A stretch of DNA of 64,000 nucleotides from Streptomonospora nanhaiensis (GTDB lineage: Bacteria; Actinomycetota; Actinomycetes; Streptosporangiales; Streptosporangiaceae): assembly GCF_013410565.1 (NCBI RefSeq), contig NZ_JACCFO010000001.1:4464001-4528000 (forward strand), written 5' to 3'. Under the pieces are notes generated by a model that did not search any database, was not told the origin of the DNA, and saw only the letters and a program-made list of their open reading frames with translations. The translations under genes were made by a program, and so were the position numbers. Below, in pieces: positions 24,834 through 33,225 of the stretch (its first letter is position 1; every line of letters starts with the position of its first letter).

Positions 24834-25442
24834 TCAGTCCATCCCCCAGCGCGCCCACACATCCGCCGGAACCCGCTCGACCATGCCGGTCAGCGCCTCG
24901 ATCCGGGACTCCGGGTCGCGCGGGCCGCCGCCGTCGCTGGTGCAGATCAGCACATCGCGGTCCAGGACGAGGTCGGTGAACCCGTGCTCGCGGATGTCGT
25001 CGCGCAGCGACTCCGTCAGCAGCTCCACGGCGAACTGGGTCTCGGGCCCCTCGGCGTAGATGTCGCGGGCATCGCCCGTGCTGTCGCGGATGTAGAGGTA
25101 GGGCACCGGCACCGGCAGCGCCACCGCGTACACCTCGATGGTCTGCCACGGCGCGTCCCGCTCGCCGTGGTGGACGTAGTCGAACAGCCGGAACAGCCGC
25201 CCCCGGTGCCGCCCCGCCACCTCGTGGCGCACCCGCCCGATGGGGCCGGGCGGCAGCGCTGTGCGCGGCCAGCCCTGGATGGCGCGCTGGTTGCGCTCGG
25301 TGTAGCGCCACCCGTGCGCCTCGGCCAGTTCGCGGCGCGCCACGGCGCGCGCGGAGTCGTCGGGCTCGGGCTGCGCGGTGGCCGTGGCGGCCCCGGCCGG
25401 CGCGGAGCGGTCTGCGGAGCGGAGGAAGCGCGGACGTCGCAT
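24834..25442 (-). CDS. conserved hypothetical protein
   Basis: A 202-residue soluble protein with no signal peptide or membrane segment. The N-terminal 35 residues are polar and Ala-rich. The rest has alternating strands (RLFRLFDYVHHGERDAPWQ, TIEVYAVALPVPVPYLYIRD) and a C-terminal helical part (VLDRDVLICTSDGGGPRD). The segment around residues 40-110 resembles DUF3137-like proteins that begin with a short Trp/Tyr motif (HGWRYTERN), but I am not certain. ATG 25442. Confidence 0.75.
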   Translation of the reverse strand: MRRPRFLRSADRSAPAGAATATAQPEPDDSARAVARRELAEAHGWRYTERNQRAIQGWPRTALPPGPIGRVRHEVAGRHRGRLFRLFDYVHHGERDAPWQTIEVYAVALPVPVPYLYIRDSTGDARDIYAEGPETQFAVELLTESLRDDIREHGFTDLVLDRDVLICTSDGGGPRDPESRIEALTGMVERVPADVWARWGMD

Positions 25443-25516
25443 GCCCGCCCCCTACCCCGCCGCGCCGCGCGCGAATCGGGGGCGCGGGCGGTGCCCCGCC
25501 GCCGTGCGGTGCGCGC

Positions 25517-25942
25517 TCATCCGAGCAGCCTCGGCCACTCGATGGCCGGGCAGCGGTCCATCACCATGGTCCGCCCGGCGCCGCGCACCCGCTCGGCCGC
25601 GTCGGGGTCGACCACGCCCAGCTGGAACCACACCGTGGTGATGTCGGGCCGGGCGAGCGCCTGGTCGGCGATCTCCCCGGCGTCGGCCGAGCGCCGGAAC
25701 ACGTCGGCCACGTCGACCTCGAACGGGATGTCGGCGAGCGAGGCGTAGCCCTGCTCGCCGTGCACGGTCGCGGCGCTGGGATGCACGGGCACGATCCGCT
25801 TGCCCTTGCTCTGCAGGAACCGCGCCACGCTGTAGGCGGGGCGGGTGGGGTTGTCGCCCAGCCCCACCACGGCCCACACCCGGCTCTCGGTCAGCACCCG
25901 CCGGATGGTGTCCTCGTCACTGGCAGCCTTCATGGGTCCCAT
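25517..25942 (-). CDS. CoA-binding domain protein (YccU type)
   Basis: A 141-residue single-domain protein of the CoA-binding/YccU family: Rossmann-like start VWAVVGLGDNPTRPAYSVA, RIVPVHPSAATVHGEQGYAS, VDVADVFRRS and TTVWFQLGVVDPDAAERV. The family binds CoA or nucleotides; its physiological role is poorly known. The start could be ATG 25942 or ATG 25933; neither has an ideal ribosome site. Confidence 0.88.
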   Translation of the reverse strand: MGPMKAASDEDTIRRVLTESRVWAVVGLGDNPTRPAYSVARFLQSKGKRIVPVHPSAATVHGEQGYASLADIPFEVDVADVFRRSADAGEIADQALARPDITTVWFQLGVVDPDAAERVRGAGRTMVMDRCPAIEWPRLLG

Positions 25943-26005
25943 TGTGCTCCGCCGCCCCGGCCGCCGCCGCGCGGGGCGGGCACGGCGGGTCGGCGGGTCG
26001 CGGGG

Positions 26006-27337
26006 TCAAGGGCGGCCGAGCGCGCGGTAGGTCCAGCCCCGGGAGCGCCAGTACTGGGGGTCGAGCGCGTTGCGGCCGTCCACGATGCGCGGCTCGGCCA
26101 CGACCTTGGCGAGTTCGTCGGGGTCGGCGTCGCGGAACTCGGCCCACTCGGTCAGCAGCAGCACGACCTCGGCGTCGCGGGCGGCCTCCAGCATGCTGTG
26201 GGCGTAGCGGAGGTCGGGGTGCTCGCGCTGGGCGCGCTCCAGGGCCTCGGGGTCGTAGACGGTGACCACCGCGCCCAGCGAGGCGATGGTCGAGGCGACG
26301 TCCAGGGCCGGGCTGTCGCGGATGTCGTCGGAGTTGGGCTTGAACGCCGCGCCCAGCACGCCCACGGTGCGCCCGGCGAAGCTGCCGCCGATCAGCCCGC
26401 GCGCGATGTCGACAGTGCGGGCCCGCCGCCGCTGGTTGATGGCGTCGACCTCGCGCAGGAACGACAGCGCGGGCTCCACGCCCAGTTCGTCGGCGCGGGC
26501 CATGAACGCCCGGATGTCCTTGGGCAGGCAGCCGCCGCCGAACCCCAGGCCGGGGCCGAGGAACTTCCCGCCGATGCGGTCGTCGTAGGACAGTGCCTCG
26601 GCGAGCTTGATCACGTCGGCGCCGGCCGCCTCGGAGACCTCGGCCATGGCGTTGATGAACGAGATCTTGGTCGCCAGGAAGGCGTTGGCCGACACCTTGA
26701 CGAGTTCGGCGGTGGCCAGGTCGGTGACCAGGAACGGGATGCCCTCGTCCAGCTGCGGCGCGCACAGCCGGCGCATGGCGGCCTCGACGCGGGGGGAGTC
26801 GGTGCCGATCACGATCCGGTTGGGGTGCAGGGTGTCCTCGACCCCGAACCCCTCGCGCAGGAACTCCGGGCTCCAGCCCAGTTCGACGTCGGCGCCGGCG
26901 GGCGCCAGCTCCGCGATGCGCTTGGCCAGGCGCTCGGCGGTGCCCACGGGCACCGTGGACTTGCCGATGATGATGGAGGGGTGGTCCAGCAGCGGCGCGA
27001 GGCTGTCGACGGCGGCCTCGACATAGCTGAGGTCGGCGGCGTTGGAGTCGGCCCGCTGGGGGGTGCCCACGCACAGGAAGTGGACGTCGGCGAACTCCGC
27101 GACCTCGGTGTAGTCGGACGTGAACCGCAGCCGCCCGTTGGCGAGGTTGCGGGTCAGCACCTCCTCAAGACCCGGCTCGTAGAACGGCACGCGGCCGGCG
27201 GACAGGCTCTCGATCTTGGTCGGATCGACGTCGAGGCCCAGCACCTCGAAACCGAGTTCGGCCATGCAGGCGGCATGCGTGGCACCCAGGTACCCGGTGC
27301 CGATCACCGAGATCCGGCTGCGCGATTCTGCGACCAA
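26006..27337 (-). CDS. UDP-glucose 6-dehydrogenase
   Basis: A 443-residue UDP-sugar dehydrogenase, giving UDP-glucuronic acid by two NAD-dependent oxidations. It has ISVIGTGYLGATHA at the N-terminus, GKSTVPVGTAERL, the Glu in WSPEFLREG, the catalytic Cys in GFGGGCLPKD and the C-terminal GAAFKPNSDDIRDSPAL. I chose TTG 27337, with GGAAGGA 7 nt upstream, over a longer frame beginning at 27433. It likely supplies uronic acid to the envelope polymer encoded downstream. A different nucleotide-sugar dehydrogenase (WecC type) lies at 43347. Confidence 0.95.
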   Translation of the reverse strand: MVAESRSRISVIGTGYLGATHAACMAELGFEVLGLDVDPTKIESLSAGRVPFYEPGLEEVLTRNLANGRLRFTSDYTEVAEFADVHFLCVGTPQRADSNAADLSYVEAAVDSLAPLLDHPSIIIGKSTVPVGTAERLAKRIAELAPAGADVELGWSPEFLREGFGVEDTLHPNRIVIGTDSPRVEAAMRRLCAPQLDEGIPFLVTDLATAELVKVSANAFLATKISFINAMAEVSEAAGADVIKLAEALSYDDRIGGKFLGPGLGFGGGCLPKDIRAFMARADELGVEPALSFLREVDAINQRRRARTVDIARGLIGGSFAGRTVGVLGAAFKPNSDDIRDSPALDVASTIASLGAVVTVYDPEALERAQREHPDLRYAHSMLEAARDAEVVLLLTEWAEFRDADPDELAKVVAEPRIVDGRNALDPQYWRSRGWTYRALGRP

Positions 27338-27836
27338 TGGTCCGTCCTTCCCAGCTGTGCTGCCCTCGCCGCCGTCCGAGCCGAAGTCCCCGGCCCGCCG
27401 CGGCCCTGGAATGGTATATGCGGGTCGCGGCAATGGTGGTGCCGGTGGCGGCGCGCGGCGTGCGAGGTACGCCTCTCGTGGCGCGGTGCCCGGCCTCGGG
27501 GACGGGGACGGTCGGTGTGTGCCGGCGCCTCCGCGCGGCGCCGGACGCGGGCCGACTGTGTACCCCGTGAGCCCGCCGCTACGCGTCGTGGCCCTTTTTT
27601 TCGTTCACCGCTTTCTCGCTCGCCACGCGGCCGACGCGGGGGCGGCCGAGGATCGGTCGCCGACTCGGAGCCCGGTGGACCGGGTGAGAGAACACGTGAT
27701 CCTGCGATGGTGCGGGCGGAGGGTGGCGAGTCACGAGCGGCTGGTCGACTACAAGATTACCCGTGGGTAAAAGATGGCGGTAGGGCGGCGGCGCGCGGGC
27801 GCGGCGCGCGCCCGCCCGGTGCGGCGGGCGGTGCGG
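27338..27836. other. 499-bp non-coding region upstream of the UDP-glucose dehydrogenase gene
   Basis: No credible coding frame on either strand. It has a run of seven T at 27595-27601 and a perfect 6-2-6 palindrome TTACCCGTGGGTAA at 27757-27770. It presumably contains the promoter and a long leader for the dehydrogenase gene. The palindrome is over 400 bp from that start. Confidence 0.5.
27757..27770. promoter_or_regulatory. perfect palindrome, candidate operator
   Basis: TTACCCGTGGGTAA, symmetric arms TTACCC and GGGTAA around GT, stands out in an otherwise GC-rich gap. It resembles a dimeric repressor site; no regulator can be assigned. Confidence 0.35.
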
Positions 27837-28610
27837 TCAGCGCGACACGCCGGGCCCGCTGTCCTCCCAGCCCGGCGGGCGCCCCGGTGCGGCGTCGGTG
27901 GGTCCGCCGCCGGGCGGGGCCGCGCGCGGGGGGTCGGTCCAGCCTGCCTGCGCGGCGCCGGGTCCCGAGGTGTGGTGGCGCGGCGGCATGCCGTCGACGT
28001 CCCAGCCGGCGGTGGGCGTGCCCTGCGGCGGGGTGCCCGTGGGGCCGGGCGCGGGGGCGCCGTCGCGGCGGTGGTGGCGCCCGTGCCCCGGGCCGTCGTC
28101 GGGGCCGGGGTAGTCGGGATAGTCGCGGTAGCCGGCGGTGTAGGCGTCGTCGTCCCCGGGCGGTCCGCCGGTCTCCGCGGGACGCCGCCGCCCGCGCCAG
28201 CGCGACGGCCACAGCGCCGAGAACACCAGCGCGGAGCCCACCAGCAGGAGCGCCGGCCCCCAGGCGAACCAGACGTCGGGCGAGTCGGGGGTGAGGAGGT
28301 CGCCGGCGCGCGGCAGCGCCTCGGGCGGGGCTGCGGTGCGCAGTACGCCCAGGGCGGCCAGCGCGAGCCCGGCCACCAGCGCCGCCAGCGGCGAGACCCG
28401 CGAGCCCGCCAGCAGGCCCAGCAGCAGGCCGAGGACCACCAGCGCCCCGACCGGCACCGCCCACTCCGGCGCGCCGGGGATGTCGGCGAGGCCGGGGTCC
28501 AGGCCCGCCTCGGCCGGCCACAGCGGCGCCCAGGCCAGCCCGAAGGCCAGGACCGGGGCCAGCAGGATCCCCAGGAGCAGCCCCAGCACGTGGCGCAGGG
28601 CGTTGGACAT
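27837..28610 (-). CDS. membrane protein of unknown function with polar tail (paralogue A)
   Basis: A 257-residue protein with about four transmembrane segments in the first 135 residues, then a WPSRWRGRRR stop-transfer segment and a long Pro/Gly/Asp/His-rich cytoplasmic tail. It shares its layout with the next upstream gene: LRHVLGLLLGILLAP, LAWAP, GSRVSPLAALVAG and WPSRWR. No family name recognised. It lies between UDP-glucose dehydrogenase and an LCP ligase, so an envelope role is plausible but not shown. Confidence 0.8.
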   Translation of the reverse strand: MSNALRHVLGLLLGILLAPVLAFGLAWAPLWPAEAGLDPGLADIPGAPEWAVPVGALVVLGLLLGLLAGSRVSPLAALVAGLALAALGVLRTAAPPEALPRAGDLLTPDSPDVWFAWGPALLLVGSALVFSALWPSRWRGRRRPAETGGPPGDDDAYTAGYRDYPDYPGPDDGPGHGRHHRRDGAPAPGPTGTPPQGTPTAGWDVDGMPPRHHTSGPGAAQAGWTDPPRAAPPGGGPTDAAPGRPPGWEDSGPGVSR

Positions 28611-28684
28611 GGCGACCGCCTCCTCAGCGTGGACCCTCTACGCTAACCGCGCGCGGGGCGCCCGGCCAGAGGACCCGCCAGCGC

Positions 28685-29392
28685 TCAGCGGCGGTCGCCC
28701 CGGTGGAACTCGCGGGTGTCGTGCGGCTCGCCGTCCGCGGGCTCCGCGCCCTGCCACGGCGCGTCCGCGGCCCGCCCGCGCCGCAGCGGGGTGGTGGTCT
28801 TGGCGGGGTCGCCGTCGAGGTCGTCGGCGTAGGGGTCGCCGGTATAGGCGTCGTCGGGGTAGGCGCCGACGGGCTCGGCCGCGTCGTCCACCGTGCCCCG
28901 GGGCGCGGGGCCGCCGCGCCCGGCGGGCGCGGGCGCCGGTGCGGGCACGGGCAGCGGCGCCGGCGGCGGGTCGCCCGCCCGGTAGGAGCGCCAGCGCGAG
29001 GGCACCACGGCCGAGATGAACAGCAGCGCGCCCACCAGCAGGCCCGCCGGCAGGCCGGGGCCGCGCGGGTGGAACAGGGAGTCCGGCGGGATCCAGCCGG
29101 GCAGCACGGCGTCGACCGAGCCCGGCGCCAGCACCGGCCACAGCGCGTAGGCCAGCGGCACGGCGCCCGCGACGAACGCGGCCAGCGGCGTGACCCGGGC
29201 GCCGGCCAGGAACCCGCACACCACACCCACCGCCATCAGCGTGCCGACGGCCGCCAGCGCGAGCGGGGAGAACCCCTCGGCGCCGCCGCGCAGCACGTTG
29301 GGGTACAGCTCACCGCAGGCCCAGGCCAGCGCGAGCCACAGCGGCGGCGCGAGGGCCAGCCCGGCGAGCAGTCCGGTCAAATGGCGCAGCAT
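28685..29392 (-). CDS. membrane protein of unknown function with polar tail (paralogue B)
   Basis: A 235-residue paralogue of the following gene (27837-28610). Shared segments are LRHLTGLLAGLALAP, LAWACGE, GARVTPLAAFVAG and VPSRWRSYR, about four membrane helices in all, followed by an acidic/Pro-rich tail with DDAYTGDPYADD. ATG 29392. The pair looks like a tandem duplication whose membrane parts stayed similar while the tails diverged. Function unknown. Confidence 0.8.
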   Translation of the reverse strand: MLRHLTGLLAGLALAPPLWLALAWACGELYPNVLRGGAEGFSPLALAAVGTLMAVGVVCGFLAGARVTPLAAFVAGAVPLAYALWPVLAPGSVDAVLPGWIPPDSLFHPRGPGLPAGLLVGALLFISAVVPSRWRSYRAGDPPPAPLPVPAPAPAPAGRGGPAPRGTVDDAAEPVGAYPDDAYTGDPYADDLDGDPAKTTTPLRRGRAADAPWQGAEPADGEPHDTREFHRGDRR

Positions 29393-29483
29393 GGCGGCCT
29401 CCTTGGGGGATCGGCTCCGGGGCGGCGCCCCCGTCCTCCACGCTATCCGCCGGGGCCGCCGGGCGCCGGGGCGCGGCGGCGGG

Positions 29484-31013
29484 TCAGCCCGAGCAGACGG
29501 TCTCGGCGGCGGTGGCGGGGCCGTCGCCGCCCTCGGGCGCCTCGGGCGAGGGCGAGGGGGAGGCCGCGTCCTCGGGCGGGCGGACCTCCTGGTAGTTGAA
29601 CCCCACGACGACCTGGATGCGGTCGCCCAGGCCGGCCGCCTCCTCCAGCGACGCGCCGGGCAGGGTCTCGGCGACCATGGCGGCCTCGCCCCGGTGGCCG
29701 GGGCCGTGGCGCAGCACGGTCTCGGGCACGTCGGTGCTGGACCAGTTGCGCGCGGGGTCGGCCACCTGGAACCCGGCGTCGGTGAACGCGGTGCTGGCCT
29801 GGGCGCCCAGGCCGGGGATCCCGGTGCCGTTGAAGACCTCCAGCTCCACGTCCTCGGGGCGCGGCGCGGTGCCCCCGCCCGCCGCCGAGGCGCCGGCGCC
29901 TCCGGTACCGCCCTCCAGCGGCTTGTCGGCCGAGATCCTGGCGAACATGTCGGCCGCGGCGGCGGCGTCCCAGGTGACGGCGACGTCGCCGCGCGGGGTC
30001 CAGAAGTCGGTGCTCTCCAGCGGCACCTGCGCGAACGTGACGTCGTCCAGGGTGATGTCGCGCAGCTGGCCGGCCAGCTCGTTGAGCGCGGCGGTGTCCA
30101 GGCCCTCGTCGACGGTGACCGCGCCCAGCGCGGTGTCGAGGAAGGCGCCGAAGCGCTGGGGGTCGGTGAGGGTGTCGGTGCTCAGCGCGGTCTGCAGCAT
30201 GGCCGCCACGACCTGCTGCTGGCGGTCGATGCGGTCGATGTCGCCGCCGGCGGTCTGGCGGGTGCGGGCGAAGGCCAGCGCCTCGGTGCCGTCCACGCGG
30301 TGCGTGCCCGCCGGCATGTCCAGGTGGGCCTTGGGGTCGTTGATCGGCTCGGTCAGGCACACCTCGATGCCGCCGAGCGCGTCGACCACGTCCACGAACC
30401 CCGAGAAGTCGACCTCGACGTAGTGGTCGATGCGCACGTGGGTGGCCGACTCCACGGTCTGCACCGCCAGCGCCGGGCCGCCGTAGGAGTAGGCGGCGTT
30501 GATCTTGTCCTTGCCGTGGCCGGGGATGTCCACCCAGGAGTCGCGGGGGATGCCGACCACGGTGATGTGGTCGCGGTCGTGGTTGAGGTGGACCAGCATC
30601 ATGGTGTCGGAGCGGCGGCCGTCGGCCTGGCCCACGCCGAGGTCGGCGCGCCGGCCCCGGTCCATGCCGTCGCGGGTGTCCGACCCGATCACCAGGAAGT
30701 TCAGCGCGCCCGTGGCGCCGGCCTCGGGGCGGTCGCCGTCGGCGAGGTCGCCGAACACGTCGAACCGGTTCATCTGGCCCGACACCCACCCCGACAGCGA
30801 CCACGCGGTGCCCGAGGCCAGCAGCACCAGCACCGACATCGTGCCCGCCAGCAGCAGCAGGGTGCGCTTGCGGCGCACCCGGGGGCTGGGCGGGGTGAAC
30901 GCGCGGCGCCGGCCGGGCTCGGGCGGGAGGGGCGCGGAGCGCACGCGGTGGAACTCCGCGCCGCGGTCGGCCCGGCCGCCGCCGCGCCGGTCATGGCCCC
31001 GGCGGTCGCTCAC
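29484..31013 (-). CDS. LytR-CpsA-Psr (LCP) family glycopolymer ligase
   Basis: A 509-residue LCP protein. It has a basic cytoplasmic N-terminus (about 48 residues), one transmembrane helix (about 49-72), an extracellular LCP domain with the phosphate-binding set GSDTRDG, SDTMMLVHLN, GIPRDSWV and DKINAAYSYGG, and a C-terminal LytR_C domain (ELEVFNGTGIPGLG). LCP enzymes transfer wall polymers from undecaprenyl carriers to peptidoglycan or related acceptors. A second LCP gene is at 53015, so the two roughly bracket the locus. Catalytic Arg and Asp residues are intact. Confidence 0.93.
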   Translation of the reverse strand: MSDRRGHDRRGGGRADRGAEFHRVRSAPLPPEPGRRRAFTPPSPRVRRKRTLLLLAGTMSVLVLLASGTAWSLSGWVSGQMNRFDVFGDLADGDRPEAGATGALNFLVIGSDTRDGMDRGRRADLGVGQADGRRSDTMMLVHLNHDRDHITVVGIPRDSWVDIPGHGKDKINAAYSYGGPALAVQTVESATHVRIDHYVEVDFSGFVDVVDALGGIEVCLTEPINDPKAHLDMPAGTHRVDGTEALAFARTRQTAGGDIDRIDRQQQVVAAMLQTALSTDTLTDPQRFGAFLDTALGAVTVDEGLDTAALNELAGQLRDITLDDVTFAQVPLESTDFWTPRGDVAVTWDAAAAADMFARISADKPLEGGTGGAGASAAGGGTAPRPEDVELEVFNGTGIPGLGAQASTAFTDAGFQVADPARNWSSTDVPETVLRHGPGHRGEAAMVAETLPGASLEEAAGLGDRIQVVVGFNYQEVRPPEDAASPSPSPEAPEGGDGPATAAETVCSG

Positions 31014-31417
31014 AGCATCCTCCGTCCGCTCTGGCCGCAGCGGAGTCGGCGCGGACTGCGCTGGCGGCGCGGCCCGGCGGTGCTCGGCCCGCCGGCCCCT
31101 CCACTCGCGTCCTCTAGGTTGTCACCGAATCCACCGATCGGTCGCCCGATGTCACCTGTCGGCGTGTTGCCCCTCTTGGCGCACTCGCGTCCGCCGGCGG
31201 GGGCCCGTCGCCCGGTTGGACGCGGCCCCGGCGGACACGGTTGCGCCGACGTGTGGTTCCCCGCCCGGGCGTGCCCAAACGCCGTGTGGGCAGGGGGTCG
31301 CGGGCGGGCGGCGGCGTCCGGCGGGTGGCCGGACCCGGCCGCCGAGTGCAGTACCGTTGCGACTGCGAAGCCGCGAAGGAGCCTCGCGACCCGTTGACCT
31401 GACCGTTGGAATCGCTC
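31014..31417. other. 404-bp divergent region between LCP and glycosyltransferase genes
   Basis: No credible coding frame. It must contain divergent promoters for the LCP gene and the exoA-like glycosyltransferase. A GAAGGAG sequence at 31375-31381 looks like a ribosome site but has no matching start at the right distance. Confidence 0.45.
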
Positions 31418-32419
31418 GTGACCTGGCCGGCCGTATCCGTCGTCATGCCCGTCCTCAACGAGGAGCGCCACCTCGCCCAAGCGGTGCGCCACGTCCTCGC
31501 CCAGGAGTACCCGGGAGATCTCGAAGTCGTGCTCGCGGTGGGTCCCAGCACCGACCGCACCCGCGAGGTCGCCGACACCCTCGCCGCGGCCGACCCCCGG
31601 GTGAAGGTCGTGGACAACCCCACCGGGCGCACCCCCGCCGGGCTCAACGCCGCCATCGCGGCGTCCTCCCACTCCATCGTGGCCCGCATCGACGGCCACG
31701 CCATGATGCCGCCGGACTACCTGGCGGTGGCGGTGCGCACCATCGAGGAGACCGGCGCCGACAACGTCGGCGGGATCATGGCCGCCGAGGGCGAGACCCC
31801 CTGGGAGAAGGCGGTGGCCGCCGCCATGACCTCCAAGATCGGGGTCGGCAACGCCCGGTTCCACACCGGCGGCGAGGGCGGCCCGGCCGACACCGTCTAC
31901 CTCGGGGTGTTCCGCCGCACGGCCCTGGAGCGCGTCGGCGGCTACGACGAGGCGTTCCTGCGCGCCCAGGACTGGGAGATGAACCACCGCATCCGCAGCA
32001 CCGGCGGGGTGGTGTGGTTCGAGCCGCGCATGCGGGTGTCCTACCGCCCGCGGCCCTCCGTGGGCGCGCTGGCCAAGCAGTACTTCAACTACGGCCGGTG
32101 GCGCCGGGTGGTGGCCCGCCAGCACAAGGGCACCATCAACCTGCGCTACCTCGCGCCGCCGCTGGCCGTGCTGGGAATCGCCGTGGGCCTGGTGGGCGGG
32201 TTCTGGCTGTGGCCGCTGTGGCTGGTGCCCGGCGCTTACGCCGCCGCGATCGCCGGCGCGGCCGTTCCGCTGGGGCGGGGCCTGCCGGCGCGCGCCCGGC
32301 TGAGCATCCCGGTGGCCCTGGCCACCATGCACATGGCCTGGGGGATCGGGTTCATCACCAGCCCGCCCGGCCTGGGCGCCGACTCCCGCGTGGCCCAGAC
32401 CCGGCGCGAGCCCGCCTAG
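31418..32419 (+). CDS. family 2 glycosyltransferase, ExoA-like
   Basis: A 333-residue GT2 enzyme with N-terminal catalytic domain (VSVVMPVLNEERHLAQAV, the DGHAMMPPDY metal-binding region, the acceptor motif AQDWEMNHRIR) and two or three C-terminal membrane helices. It resembles ExoA-type transferases that build succinoglycan-like glycans on a lipid carrier. The start is GTG 31418 or TTG 31406; neither has a clear ribosome site. It should act at the inner face of the membrane. Confidence 0.9.
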   Translation: MTWPAVSVVMPVLNEERHLAQAVRHVLAQEYPGDLEVVLAVGPSTDRTREVADTLAAADPRVKVVDNPTGRTPAGLNAAIAASSHSIVARIDGHAMMPPDYLAVAVRTIEETGADNVGGIMAAEGETPWEKAVAAAMTSKIGVGNARFHTGGEGGPADTVYLGVFRRTALERVGGYDEAFLRAQDWEMNHRIRSTGGVVWFEPRMRVSYRPRPSVGALAKQYFNYGRWRRVVARQHKGTINLRYLAPPLAVLGIAVGLVGGFWLWPLWLVPGAYAAAIAGAAVPLGRGLPARARLSIPVALATMHMAWGIGFITSPPGLGADSRVAQTRREPA

Positions 32420-32448
32420 CGCGCCCCGCGCGGGCGGGCGGTGCGCCC

Positions 32449-33225
32449 TCACCGCAGGGCGGCGATCGCGCCCGGGACGTCGTCGACCACGACGGCGTCC
32501 ACACCCGCCTCGGCGAACCGGGCGGCGTCCACCGGGCCGGGGCACCACGACACCACCTCCAGGCCCGCGCGGTGGGCGACCTCGACCGTGTAGCCGACCT
32601 CGCGGCGGCCCGGCCGGGGCTCCTCACCCGCCAGGCCGAAGGAGCGGGCGTCGACGGCCACGATCGCGCAGCCCAGCCCGGCCGCGCCCGCCACCGCCTG
32701 GTCCAGCGGATTGCGCACGAACGGCATCCACGCGGTGGGCACCCCGGGCGCGTGCTCGTGGACGTACAGCAGCGCGGCGGGGTCGAAGGAGCACACGAAC
32801 AGCCGGCGGCGCCCGGCCTCGCGGCGCAGCACCGGCGCCAGCAGCGCCATGGTGCGCCGGTGCCCGGGGTCAACGGCGTCCTCCATGACCGACTTGACGT
32901 CGACGTCCACCCCGACCTCGGGCGGCACCGCCTCCAGCGCCTCCTCCAGGGTGATCAGCCCCGCCTCGCGGCACAGCGCCGAGGGCAGGTCCACGATCAC
33001 GCGGCCGTCGGGCAGGGCGGGGTCGTGGTTGACCACCAGCACGTCGTCGGCGGCGCGGCGGACGTCGACCTCGATCCAGTCGGCCCCGGCCTTGGCCGCC
33101 GCGGCGAAGGACTCCGCGGTGTTCTCGCGCAGGCCGTCGACCGTGCCGCGGCCCAGCCCCCGGTGGCCGATCACCTCGGTGGCGGTGAACACCCGGCCGC
33201 GCGCGGCCGCGCCCCCGCCCGTCAC
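32449..33225 (-). CDS. glycerophosphodiester phosphodiesterase
   Basis: A 258-residue GDPD-family TIM barrel with the signature VIGHRG, RENTAESF, the acidic metal ligands in WIEVDVRR and the His in NHDPAL. No signal peptide is evident, so it acts in the cytoplasm. The start GTG 33225 overlaps the stop of the cytidylyltransferase gene (GTGA), so the two are co-translated. Its substrate is likely a glycerol- or polyol-phosphodiester, fitting the alcohol-phosphate chemistry of this locus, but generic lipid turnover is also possible. Confidence 0.92.
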   Translation of the reverse strand: MTGGGAAARGRVFTATEVIGHRGLGRGTVDGLRENTAESFAAAAKAGADWIEVDVRRAADDVLVVNHDPALPDGRVIVDLPSALCREAGLITLEEALEAVPPEVGVDVDVKSVMEDAVDPGHRRTMALLAPVLRREAGRRRLFVCSFDPAALLYVHEHAPGVPTAWMPFVRNPLDQAVAGAAGLGCAIVAVDARSFGLAGEEPRPGRREVGYTVEVAHRAGLEVVSWCPGPVDAARFAEAGVDAVVVDDVPGAIAALR

